Shown here piece after piece: positions 1-8,406 of a stretch of DNA of 25,611 nucleotides; position 1 is the stretch's first letter; the number at the start of each line of letters is the position of its first letter. A program made the translations under genes and the position numbers. Source of the DNA: Stramonita haemastoma (lineage: Eukaryota; Mollusca; Gastropoda; Neogastropoda; Muricidae); NCBI GenBank assembly GCA_030674155.1, contig CM060329.1:22877300-22902910 (forward strand). Reading direction: 5' to 3'. The notes under the pieces were generated by a model, which was not told the DNA's origin, made no database searches, and saw nothing but the letters and a program-made list of their open reading frames with translations.

Positions 1-608
1 TCCAATTACCGGTGTACCTAGGTGATGTGTTAAAAGGCTGTGTCAAATTAGCAGTTGAATCAACTCTCTGATGGAGAGAAACTAACAAGAAAACAGTAAT
101 CCTTCTTTAAAACCTCTGACCTAAGCAACTTACACTGTCCAGCCAAGTGGAACACTTCCTTTCTATAATTATGCACACGCACACACGCGCGCACGCACGC
201 AAGAACACACACATTATTTCATAGATTATTTTTTTTATGTCTTAAATAATGGTATGGTGACATTGTAACAGATATAAGCTGTTTATTTCACACTATATGA
301 TTTTTAAAAAAAAACTTTAAATGTGTGCATGCGCCTACGTGCATACGTGCTGTGTGGACGAGCGAGCGAACGCGCGCGCGCGTGTGTGTGTGTGTGCTTG
401 TGTGCGTATCTTTCGAGTGTTTTTTTTTTTATATGGTTGTTTTTGTTGTTATTGTTGGTGCTTGTATTATCTATTGGCATATTTTATTTTTAAGGCTGTG
501 GAAATCATGTTAGTTAATGTTGGTGAATTGTTTTGGGGGGTTCTCTTTTTTTTCTTTTTTTCTTTGGTTTGTTAGGGGGGGTTGTTTGTTTGTTTCTTTC
601 TTTCTTTA
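1..608. other. gene-free stretch with scattered CA/GT and T-rich simple sequence
   Basis: I see no gene here. There is a broken (CA/CG)n tract around 170-212, an alternating CG then GT tract at about 369-399, and T-rich sequence at 420-600 with several poly-T and poly-G runs. The short open frames through 321-575 translate to runs of Cys/Val/Phe/Leu that come from the simple sequence, so I do not call them. Confidence 0.7.
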
Positions 609-694
609 GATAGATGGCTTGATGAAAAAAAAGCAAATCAAAGCTTATTCAATGTACCATCTGGAAATAAAAATTCGATTTGATTTGATTTGAC
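609..694 (+). mobile_element. LINE/SINE-type retroposon 3' tail
   Basis: A short element end: TAGATGGCTTGATG, then CAATGTACCATCTGG, then an AATAAA-like signal, ending in a tandem (GATTT)n tail at about 676-692. The same series with a (GATT)n tail recurs at 8089-8172. Short variable tandem tails after an AATAAA are typical of non-LTR retrotransposons and the SINEs they mobilise. No coding sequence is attached, so this is a strongly 5'-truncated copy. The clade cannot be told from the tail alone. Confidence 0.6.
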
Positions 695-887
695 ACACAC
701 ATACAGTCGAAATGTATAGAAACAGAAAAAAAGCGATCACAAAACAGATTTCTTTTTCAAATCCAGTGCTTTTGTTTACTCAAATGCGCTTTGTCCTTTA
801 AACAAATAAAGAAACAACCGCCATCATTACTCACACACATTAACAGTCTGGCTAACCAACATCCCAGACAGAGATAAATGCTTATCA

Positions 888-910
888 CACACACAACACA
901 CACACACACA

Positions 911-987
<77 letters not shown>

Positions 988-1000
988 GTATATTAATATA
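888..1000. repeat. (CA)n followed by long (TA)n microsatellite
   Basis: CA dinucleotides to about 913 switch directly to an almost perfect TA run (about 914-988), then decay into AT-rich TATATGTATATTAA motifs. The TA run can fold on itself on either strand. Confidence 0.95.
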
Positions 1001-1187
1001 TTTATATGTATATTAAAAAAATTTTAAGGCCTCAGTTGCATGCAGATCATGAAGCACAATCTTTTTGTTAATCATGTTTTATGTCTTTTTTTTCTCTTTT
1101 TGTGTGGGTGCTCTACACGTCTTTCTTCATGGGCCAAAAAACAACCACCACCCAACAAACAAAAACTAATAACTAAATAATTTTCAG

Positions 1188-1188
<1 letters not shown>

Positions 1189-1253
<65 letters not shown>
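1189..1253. repeat. (CA)n microsatellite
   Basis: A perfect CA run of about 65 bp, with a short impure extension to 1267. It lies immediately 5' of the tRNA-derived SINE. Open frames of Val-Cys repeats on the minus strand come from this tract. Confidence 0.97.
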
Positions 1254-1254
<1 letters not shown>

Positions 1255-1267
1255 ACACACACAACAC

Positions 1268-1490
1268 AGATAGCCTAAATGTTAGAACATTGCCTCGCAA
1301 TCTTTCAACCCGGGTTCGAATCCCGTTCGAGGGGATTTTTCCCCTGGAGTTAACATCAGTGCTGACTCCACTCTCCAAAAATCCTTCGGATGAGACTAGA
1401 AACCAAGGCCCCGTGTGCGAGCGCACACAGAGCATCTTGCGCACACTTTAAGTCCTGTTCCGCTTTTCGAAAAAGTAGGTCTTTGCGTGG
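1268..1490 (+). mobile_element. tRNA-derived SINE, plus strand, cut by assembly gap
   Basis: The head is tRNA-like: a box A-like segment begins at about 1271 (TAGCCTAAATG...) and a perfect RNA polymerase III box B, GGTTCGAATCC, lies at 1313-1323. A core follows with CTGGAGTTAACATCAGTGCT, CTTCGGATGAGAC and GCGCACACTTTAAG. The 3' part (1450-1490) resembles sequence at 8182-8230 and 18918-18970, so the family has a longer 3' region than is visible here. It reads into the run of Ns. A working tRNA gene is ruled out because the acceptor stem does not pair and the core continues for 150 bases. I cannot name the SINE superfamily with certainty. Confidence 0.8.
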
Positions 1491-1590
1491 NNNNNNNNNN
1501 NNNNNNNNNNNNNNNNNNNNNNNNNNNNNNNNNNNNNNNNNNNNNNNNNNNNNNNNNNNNNNNNNNNNNNNNNNNNNNNNNNNNNNNNNN
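1491..1590. other. assembly gap (100 N)
   Basis: Exactly 100 undetermined bases, a conventional placeholder length, so the true size is unknown. The flanks are inverted copies of one SINE. Confidence 0.99.
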
Positions 1591-1770
1591 TGTGCGTAAG
1601 ATGTTCTGCGTGCATTCGCATACGGGCCTCGGTTTTAAAGTGTTATCCGCAGGACTTTTGGGGAGAGTGGAGTCAGCACTGATGTTAACTCCAGGAGAAA
1701 AATCTCCTCCACCGGACTCGAACCTGGGTCGTCAAATTGCCAGCGCAATGTTCTGACCACTATTCCGTCC
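1591..1770 (-). mobile_element. tRNA-derived SINE, minus strand
   Basis: Same family as the copy at 1268-1490 but inverted. On the minus strand it starts near 1770 (GGACGGAATAGTGGTCAGAAC, a good box A), has a perfect box B GGTTCGAGTCC (plus positions 1714-1724), then the shared core CTGGAGTTAACATCAGTGCT and an AAAACCGAGGCCCGT block, and is lost in the gap after GCGCACA. It is the best preserved tRNA-like head in the window. Its 5' end abuts a (GA)n tract. Confidence 0.82.
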
Positions 1771-1772
1771 AG

Positions 1773-1820
<48 letters not shown>
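1771..1820. repeat. (GA)n microsatellite
   Basis: About 50 bp of GA with one interruption at 1790, flush against the 5' end of the minus-strand SINE. Confidence 0.95.
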
Positions 1821-1824
<4 letters not shown>

Positions 1825-2024
1825 AAACTTTGAAACTTTGATTAAGGGAAAAGAATAAGCACCCGTAATGGCTTTTTTACATCCAGCCCTCAATCACAGA
1901 AATTTATAACAATAAATACAAATTAACAGCAAATTTATGAAAACACACACAAAAAAACAAAAAAATAACAAGAACAATGGTTGTAACATCATAGAAATGC
2001 ATGTCAAAATGGAGATCTTGTTTT

Positions 2025-2239
2025 AAAAAAAATATGAAGAAAATGAGCACATAAAAAAAAGGAAAAAAATCAGAGAGAAAAATTGAAGAAGAATTTGTAT
2101 TGGGTATGGAGAAAGAGAAGAATAAAAACAAAACAAAAAAATAAATAAAGAAAAAGAAAAAGAAGAAAGAAAAAAAAGAGAGAGGGAGAGAGAGAAGCAA
2201 GGGAGTGGGTGTGGGGGAGGCAGACAGGTAGGCAGGCAG

Positions 2240-2307
<68 letters not shown>
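2025..2307. repeat. purine-rich tract ending in perfect (GA)n
   Basis: A plus-strand A/G-rich stretch (2025-2220) followed by a perfect GA run at 2243-2307. The long minus-strand open frames of Ser/Leu/Phe across it are artefacts of this composition. The tract ends about 45 bp before the recognisable part of the pseudogene and probably marks where its 5' end was lost. Confidence 0.93.
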
Positions 2308-2309
<2 letters not shown>

Positions 2310-2348
2310 TGCAAATCTTCTGAATCCCAGCGCTTGTCATGACTACTA

Positions 2349-4113
2349 TCAATGCCAGCGTGTGCTGACATGAATGAAGCTATGCAGACTTTCACTGGTG
2401 TGTCATTCGTGACAAGTGAACAACACAAAGATACGACTACTGCCAGAAAGAAGAAAGAGGAGCAAGATTTGATGACTATGCTCACATTTTTGCAAGAAAG
2501 GGACCCATTTGCTGAAGGACCTGATCTGAAAAATATCTGCAGAGGTGCCATTGCTGATCCATCTATAAATGCACACAGAGCACAGGAGATTGGGAGCACT
2601 ATCTTGGAAAAGATGGAAGGTCAGAAAGGGACAGAGTACAGTTTCAAAAGATCAGATCAAGTTATTGCAATGGCATCCAAAAATATGGTCAAGATTGATG
2701 ATGACGTGGTCAGTGTGGATCCCCAGCTGTTGTTCCAATGACTTGTTTCTGCAGCAGGCAACATGTATGAAGATAAAAGTGAAGTCTTCAAATATGAGCT
2801 GTCAAGCTACCCATCATCTCTCTTTGAGTCACCCACTTTTCTTCAGCAAGGGAACAGAGCAATCTTTGCAGATGAACTATGGAAATTGACATTGGAAAAT
2901 ATGCCAAAGCTGATGCCTACTGAGGAGGTGCATATTGTCCTGGATGGTGGAGCACTCTTACAAAAGATACCTTGGTCACGTAGGTCCACATACGCATCCA
3001 TCATCGAAACGTACGTCCGACACGTAAAACAGATATGGGAATCCAACTGTAGTGTTCGATGGATATTCTTCTGGACCCTCAACCAAAGATGTCACACATC
3101 TGTGAAGATCAAAGGGAAATCATCCACTGACATCCATTTTACACCTGACATGACTCTTCAGATTACAAAGACCTGTTTCTTGCCAATCCCGAAACAAGAA
3201 ACGCTTTATTGATCTGCTCAGCTGTGAGCTGCAGAACAATATGTGCATGGCCACATGTTGTGAAGGTGATGCTGATTGCATGATAGTTGCTGAAGCCTTG
3301 GAATGCGCAAAAAGCAAGGTCACTGTTGTTGTTGGGGATTACACTGATCTCTTGATTCTCTTGATTCACCATGCCAGTAGAGATGCTAAGGATATATTTC
3401 TGCAACAAAGTAAAAAGGTCAGAGAAAAACCCAGCAAATGCTGGAACATCAAGCATATGCAACTGTCTCTTGGCAAATTGTGCCACATTCTGCCAGTCAT
3501 CCATGCAGCGACAGGATGTGACACAATCTCTCGTGCTTTTGGTATTGGGAAACGAACAGGCCTGGGAAATTTCAGAATTTAGAACATTTGTGCAAGCTGG
3601 CTGAGGTGTTCATGGAAGACAAAGAACATGAAGTTGCTGATGCTGGTCAAAAGATTCTGATGTGTCTCTACGATGGAAAGTCTGGATCTACTCTTGACAG
3701 TCTCAGATACCAATGCTTTTGCTCGAAAGTGGCAGTGGGAACAACGTTTCTTCAACTTCATGGCTTACCGCCAACTTCTGCTGCTGCCAGGTATCACAGT
3801 CAGCCAGTGTATTTTGCAGGTCCAGCAGTGGATTGGAAATAATAACCTGTGGCCTGAAGACTGGGGATGGAAGAGCATAGACAACCAACTTGTCCCCATC
3901 ACCACAAACTTGCCACCTGCCCCCACGAAGCTTCTCCGAGTCATCCGAGTCATCCGCTGTAACTGTAAAGCTGACTGTCATACAAGGAGGTGCACATGCA
4001 GGAAGCATGGACTTGACTGCTCCCCTGCTTGTGGTGATTGTCACAGGCTTCAATGCTCCAATTCTGTTGGAGACCCTCTCGAAAAGGAAGAAGCTTTTGA
4101 AGCAAACAGTTAG
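2349..4113 (+). pseudogene. PIN/FEN1-like nuclease with CXC C-terminus, multi-copy invertebrate family, disabled
   Basis: Role in the host is unknown. The layout suggests a structure-specific nuclease of PIN/FEN1 type joined to a Cys-rich DNA-binding tail; that function is inference. In order: an N-terminal block with SEQHKDTT (about 2418) and FKRSDQV (about 2643); VDPQLLFQ (2715-2738); FKYELSSYP (2788); VLDGGALL (2936); GPSTKDV (3073); acidic patches GDAD (3265-3276) and GDYTDLL (3334-3354); GCDTISRAFGIGK (from 3514), recalling the Gly-Cys-Asp loop of FEN1 relatives; LDSLRY (3693); LPPTSAAARYHS (about 3765); VQQWIGN; DWGWK; and a tesmin/TSO1-like tail of nine Cys at 3958-4056. The known family is longer at its N-terminus. 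Damage: TGA at 2739-2741 where Arg is expected, TGA at 3103-3105 where Arg is expected, and shifts of frame near 3050, 3110, 3165, 3188, 3562 and 3813. Both stops fit CGA to TGA change. Identification is from recall of the family pattern. Confidence 0.75.
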
Positions 4114-4170
4114 TAGTGTGGCGTTCGCTGACCCTGTTTTGCGAACTTTGGCTACCAAAGGAAAAAAACT

Positions 4171-4400
4171 GTGTGGTGACCTTGACCTTGACATGACCTT
4201 GACTAAAAGGTTTAGGACATAATTAATAACTGAGCATTGATTCTTACAAAAACTGACATATCTTAAGGTGAATGACATTAAAAGATCAGTGTTTCAGCCC
4301 AGAAAAAACACTGTTAGGTCCATGTGACCTTGACCTTGGTGTGACCTTGACCTTCACAAGTTCGGACATATGTGCCATTGATTTTTATAAACACTTGGAC
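4171..4400 (+). repeat. TGACCTTGACC-type repeat, two related blocks
   Basis: Two similar blocks (about 4171-4255 and 4318-4400) each begin with two or three TGACCTTGA motifs and continue with GACATA, GCATTGATT or CCATTGATT, and an A-rich stretch. Perfect TGACCTTGA nonamers occur at 4177, 4183 (overlapping), 4194, 4325 and 4342. Repeats of this type are common in mollusc DNA. The nonamer is the reverse complement of the estrogen-related-receptor half-site, but a binding role is not shown. Confidence 0.7.
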
Positions 4401-5002
4401 TAAACTGAATAACAAAACTGCAGAGAAGGTAAGCAAAATGCTTTTCGTTTCAACTACATGCATATGCATAGCACATGAATATACATTACATAATAAAACC
4501 CCTTATAAATTGCATAATTTTCGTTAGATTCACTTCGATTTTTGCAATGTTGTTTGTCTACCATAGTATTACATATCTGTGAAGAAAAACAAACTCTTGC
4601 AATATTTTTGAGGTTAAGGCACTTTTCGTCGTAGATTTACTGGACTACAGGGGCACCTACAAATTTAACAGTTTGTGACTCATCTGTAGTGAAGGTAAGG
4701 TGTTGCTTGTTGGTATTTGTTTGAATCTAAACATTCGTGCAGTTCATCAGACAGTAGTTTTTCATGTATGTAGTTTGGTTTGGATTTTTTTTTTACTGTC
4801 CAGGGTTGCCTTTCAAACTCACATACACATCCGCACACACACTCACATGTAGGGAGACATTTATGCAAATACACCCAACTCATTCATACATGCAAGCATA
4901 TATATTCATACGAACATTCATTCATGCAGTTAGACCACATGCATGCACAGAATGGCAGACACAAACTGCTACAAACTTATACCCATTTTTACCCCTCCCC
5001 CT
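4401..5002. other. gene-free stretch
   Basis: I see no gene. AT-rich sequence to about 4800, then imperfect CA-rich sequence with ACATGCA-like motifs (4820-4960). Open frames here are short and of biased composition. Confidence 0.6.
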
Positions 5003-5022
5003 CCCCCCCCCCCCCCCCCCCC
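5003..5022. repeat. poly-C tract
   Basis: Twenty consecutive C following CCCCTCCCCCT. True length is likely uncertain because of sequencing slippage. Confidence 0.9.
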
Positions 5023-5495
5023 ACTGTTTTGTTCTTTGAATGCTCACACAGTAGCAACAAAGTCTGTCATAATAGCAAAACATGTCTAGTACTGCTGTGA
5101 AGCACATCACAAGTCAGGCCCAGTGCATTCCTCTTTAGCTAGGAGAGAACTGTAATCTTTAAAGTCTTTCTGCAAAAAACGCAGGCAAATGGACCAAGAC
5201 CAAGGCAGAAGCAATGAGTGAGATAGAAAGGGTAATTTGAAAAGAGAATTAGCAGAAAATTTTCCAGAAAGTAGTGATGCTATCTATATTGACCTCCCCC
5301 CCCCACCACCACCTTTATGCCCACTGGGAGATCTGTCTATTTGATATCCGAGTTTGTAAAGAGACTTTAGCAGACACTTGAGCAAACTGCCGCCAACTTC
5401 ACTTTCGCAGAACGGGTCACATTCCCAACTCCTGTCGTTAGTGTCCTAAATTCAGCCACCAATCACAGCAAGGCAGCACCTTGTTTGAAAATAAG

Positions 5496-5549
5496 CGTGG
5501 GGTGGGGGGGAGGGGTGGGCTGCCCCCCCCCCCCCCCCCCCCCCCCCCC
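5496..5549. repeat. G-tract cluster abutting a 27-base poly-C run
   Basis: Several G runs (GGGG, GGGGGGG, GGGG, GGG) at 5499-5519 are followed, after CTG, by 27 C at 5523-5549. The G side can fold as a quadruplex and also pair with the C run as a hairpin. Run lengths should be treated as approximate. Confidence 0.85.
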
Positions 5550-5637
5550 TTTAGGAATTTGAATTTCAAAACACGCTGCTAGATCTAAAAGGAGGTAGCC
5601 CATGCTGCGCTCGTGTGCTCGCACGCATGCACGCACC

Positions 5638-5641
<4 letters not shown>

Positions 5642-5677
<36 letters not shown>
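5642..5677. repeat. (CA)n microsatellite
   Basis: About 36 bp of CA preceded by CG/CA mixed sequence from 5610. Confidence 0.95.
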
Positions 5678-5679
<2 letters not shown>

Positions 5680-5685
<6 letters not shown>

Positions 5686-6528
5686 TGGGTTCATACATTC
5701 TCTTTAAGTGTAGGACACACATGCTCCCTTTTTAAGAAAGAATTTAACTTCCTTAGCTAAAATAAAAGTACTGAATCAGAGATAAACTTCAGAAACGATC
5801 TTAACCCATAGTGCAAATGAACAATTTAGGATAGAAAGGGAGAAGCTAATTCTCTTTAATGCAGATCAAAGCCTAGTTATTGCACATCCCTAGATAATCA
5901 AATGTTTAAACAAAATTACAAGCATAGACACAACCACTTGCTAATATTTTCAAGACCCAGAAACAAACTATACAAATCGAGCTTCTTGTATTCAGGATAG
6001 GCTTCCAAAACTTTGAAACTTACCAAAAACAAAGATCAGTTTCAAACGCATCTAAAAGTATAATTATTTCATAAATTATTAAGTGTTTCCGTTGTCTAGA
6101 GGTAGTGCGCCTAACCTATAAGCCAAAATCCGGGTGAAAGTGTGCGGTGTTTTTTTGTGGGCTTTTTTTTTTTTGGGGGGGGGAGTGGGGGTGTTTCTTA
6201 ACTATATCCATAGTTTTTACTGGTGGTGGCTTCTATCCTAGATCCTCCATGTTGAGGTCAGCCACAGAACCGTAAATAAAAGCACTCTCTTTCTCTCTCT
6301 GCCATTAAGATACTGATTTTATATTCTTTTTTCAATTAACACTCCTCCTGAAGATAGTTGTATTGATAAAATGTCTTCTCAAAACAAATGGGCTTGATGA
6401 AAAGGTGAAAAGTGTACAAGTCAATTCAGTAAATTTGTTACTGATAATAGAAGTGTTTGGCAGCTATCCCAGAGCTCCTCAGGGCTTTACTTCATTTCCT
6501 CGACTCTTACACATCTTCACTCACCCCC

Positions 6529-6530
<2 letters not shown>
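5680..6530. other. gene-free stretch
   Basis: No coding region is visible. It holds AT-rich sequence, a T-run then G-run at 6164-6184, and at 6089-6137 a weak tRNA-like fragment (TCTAGAGGTAGTGCGCC, then CCGGGTGAAAG in place of a proper box B), which may be the remains of a SINE head. Confidence 0.55.

Positions 6531-6601
<71 letters not shown>
6531..6601. repeat. (CA)n microsatellite
   Basis: A near-perfect CA run of about 71 bp. It forms the left edge of the dispersed repeat at 6604-6713. Confidence 0.97.
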
Positions 6602-6602
<1 letters not shown>

Positions 6603-6603
6603 C

Positions 6604-6711
6604 ATATTGTGTGCCGATTAGAACTAATGACATTTACAAAACTGCATACGCATGGGGATTGGATTTAAAAAAGCACAAGTGTTTATTCCACTATCCTCGA
6701 AATGAAATAAA

Positions 6712-6713
<2 letters not shown>
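6604..6713 (+). repeat. microsatellite-bracketed dispersed repeat, copy 1
   Basis: This 110-bp unit (TTGTGTGCC ... AAACTGCATACGCATGGGGA ... GTGTTTATTCCACTATCCTC) is related to 8210-8326 and 18951-19062. All three sit between a CA-type tract on the left and another microsatellite on the right. No coding capacity is visible. Confidence 0.75.

Positions 6714-6801
<88 letters not shown>
6714..6801. repeat. (CT)n microsatellite
   Basis: About 88 bp of CT with one CC interruption at 6742. Confidence 0.97.
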
Positions 6802-6804
<3 letters not shown>

Positions 6805-6990
6805 CAAGACTGGTGTGGGCACATAAAAGAATCAGACAAGGACAGCTGGTTCTTTTGTCAAATTTTCTGTCAGACAAAAAATGTATAAAGGTATTACCCC
6901 ATAACCAATTACAAAAGCAGCCTTGTACATTTAATTAAGGTTAAGAGCTTTGGGATTAAATGCATCCAAAGCAAGGTTTCCTTCCGACAC
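6802..6990 (+). repeat. dispersed repeat, right-hand part, copy 1
   Basis: It continues the unit past the CT tract: CAAGACTGGT, CACATAAAAGAATC, GGACAAGGACAGCTGGTTCT, then AAGCAGCCTTGTACATTTAA and TTAAGAGCTTTGGGATTAAA. The same series lies to the right of the CT tract at 8407-8578 and again in part at 8583-8690 and 8959-9110. Confidence 0.7.
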
Positions 6991-6999
6991 CTCACGCAT

Positions 7000-7998
7000 T
7001 CCCCACCCACCCTCTACACTTCCCACCTAAAAACGCAAGAAACGAAAAAGTTCGAATCTGTGTGCCTTCTTGTATCACGATATCCACCTGCATTTTGTGT
7101 CCACATGTGGGGCCAGGTTAAGAAAAAAGGATTAGTGTAAAGGTGAGTGTAAAGGTTTGTTAGCAATTAGCATTAGTAACTGGAAAAGGGCTGTCGGTCA
7201 GCTGGCTTGTCTGCTTGTATGCATGCATCATGTGGACAGAATGGCAAATAGACATAACGGTACCTAGCTTTTGACATAATGGTTTGGAAGTTTTCTTTAA
7301 ATCCCAAATCACCCGTCCTATCAATGAGCAAAAGTTGTGTTTTTTTCCTAGTGTTTCACTGATTGGATTTTTTATGACAATTTTCTGGTTCTAAAAATCA
7401 GCTCAGTGGTTTCCAGCAGCCTACCTTTGTTTTCAAATAGGCTGTGGGTGTTTTCAAAAGAACAAGATTGAGTAGATAAAGGAAAAAGCCCCACGGTATG
7501 GTCATTTCTTGCTTATTCCTCGCGTTTCCCCATTGCTTACAACTATTCAGCTCTGAAATCAGCGAGTTCCAGCCTCCTGTATTTTTTTTTTGAAAAATCA
7601 CCTCCGTTTCCAAAAGAATCTAAGTTGAATTGATTGGCAAAAATAATTGTTAGCCCCAAAGAAAACATTTTTTTAAACCTACTCCTTTATGGTGCTAGCC
7701 TTCTTTTATTCCCACTTGCATAGCCATACATAGCCAACCCCTTTCTTCTAAGTGACAAAACAATGTAGAAAAGGAATTATCCCAAAATAAACTATATACA
7801 AACAAGCCCGCTCTTTTATATGCCAGCCTTTTAATTCTATTTCCAATAAGCTAGACACATACAAACTGCACCACCACCCCCTTCCAATTATTTTCCCTTT
7901 TGCACCTCTTCTACCAAATCAAATATGGTTTCTCTTTTTTACCCCCCTTAAAAATAAAAAAATATGTACATACACCAACATCCTCACGTGCGCGCGCG

Positions 7999-8065
<67 letters not shown>
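7000..8065 (+). repeat. long dispersed repeat, copy A (partner at 17878-18908)
   Basis: About 1.05 kb that aligns in the same orientation and order with 17878-18908. Shared anchors include GGGGCCAGGTTAA, GGGCTGTCGGTCAGCTGGCT, GGTACCTAGCTT, GTGTTTTCAAAAGAACAA, CCGTTTCCAAAAGAAT and AATTATTTTCCCTTT. I judge identity at about three quarters, with many small indels. Near its right end the phrase around TTTTATTCCCACTTGCATAG recurs about 105 bp later (CTTTTAATTCTATTTCCAATAAGCTAG), an old internal duplication present in both copies. No protein is encoded. It could be a segmental duplication or a non-autonomous mobile element; no terminal inverted repeats are evident. Confidence 0.75.
7988..8065. repeat. 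(CG)n then (CA)n microsatellite
   Basis: CG alternation at 7988-8001 followed by CA to 8065. The pure CG segment is a candidate for Z-DNA. Confidence 0.95.
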
Positions 8066-8066
<1 letters not shown>

Positions 8067-8175
8067 CATAGGCATGGGAACTGTGTGGATAGATGGCTTG
8101 ATGGAAAAAAGCAGATTGCTGCTTACTCAATGTACCATCTGGAAATAAAAATTTGATTGATTGATTGATTGACAC
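8066..8175 (+). mobile_element. retroposon 3' tail inserted in a CA tract
   Basis: The stretch begins GGCATGGGAACTGTGTGGAT, then carries the same tail series as 609-694 (TAGATGGCTTGATGG, CAATGTACCATCTGG, AATAAA-like signal) and ends in (GATT)n before a CACACA. The paired locus at 18900-18920 lacks these ~105 bases and reads from the CA tract straight into ATTAAAACCTGTTCTGC, so this looks like an occupied site beside an empty one. It is heavily 5'-truncated. Confidence 0.65.
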
Positions 8176-8324
8176 ACATTAAAACCTGTTCTGCCTTTTG
8201 GAAGAGTAGGCTGTTCTGTGCCAGTGGAACAGATGACAAAATTTTCTAAACTGCGTGCACATTGGGGCTAGATGTAAAAGACCACATGAGTGTTTATCCA
8301 CTATCCTAAAAAAAAAAAAGGAAG

Positions 8325-8326
<2 letters not shown>
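8176..8326 (+). repeat. microsatellite-bracketed dispersed repeat, copy 2
   Basis: It starts CATTAAAACCTGTTCTGCC and GGAAGAGTAGGCT, a match to the 3' region of the SINE at 1445-1490, then runs into the 110-bp unit shared with 6604-6713 and 18951-19062 (AAACTGCGTGCACATTGGGG, GTGTTTATCCACTATCCT). It ends in a poly-A run and the CT tract. Confidence 0.75.

Positions 8327-8406
<80 letters not shown>
8327..8406. repeat. (CT)n microsatellite
   Basis: About 80 bp of CT with a TTC interruption near 8379. Equivalent in position to the CT tract at 6714-6801. Confidence 0.97.

Noticed and set aside
321..575. 84-codon open frame rich in Cys, Val and Phe
   Set aside because: It reads through GT and T-rich simple sequence; composition explains the openness.
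1270..1345. tRNA gene
   Set aside because: Boxes A and B are present, but the acceptor stem does not close and the sequence continues into a SINE core.
2309..2316. POU octamer ATGCAAAT upstream of the pseudogene
   Set aside because: An eight-base match in AT-rich DNA next to a dead gene fragment carries no weight.
1904..2599. 231-codon minus-strand open frame
   Set aside because: Most of it is Ser-Leu and Phe from the purine tract, and it runs antisense over the start of the PIN/CXC pseudogene.
6089..6137. tRNA gene or SINE head
   Set aside because: Box A-like sequence is followed by a broken box B (CCGGGTGAAAG) and no cloverleaf forms; noted only as a possible fossil.
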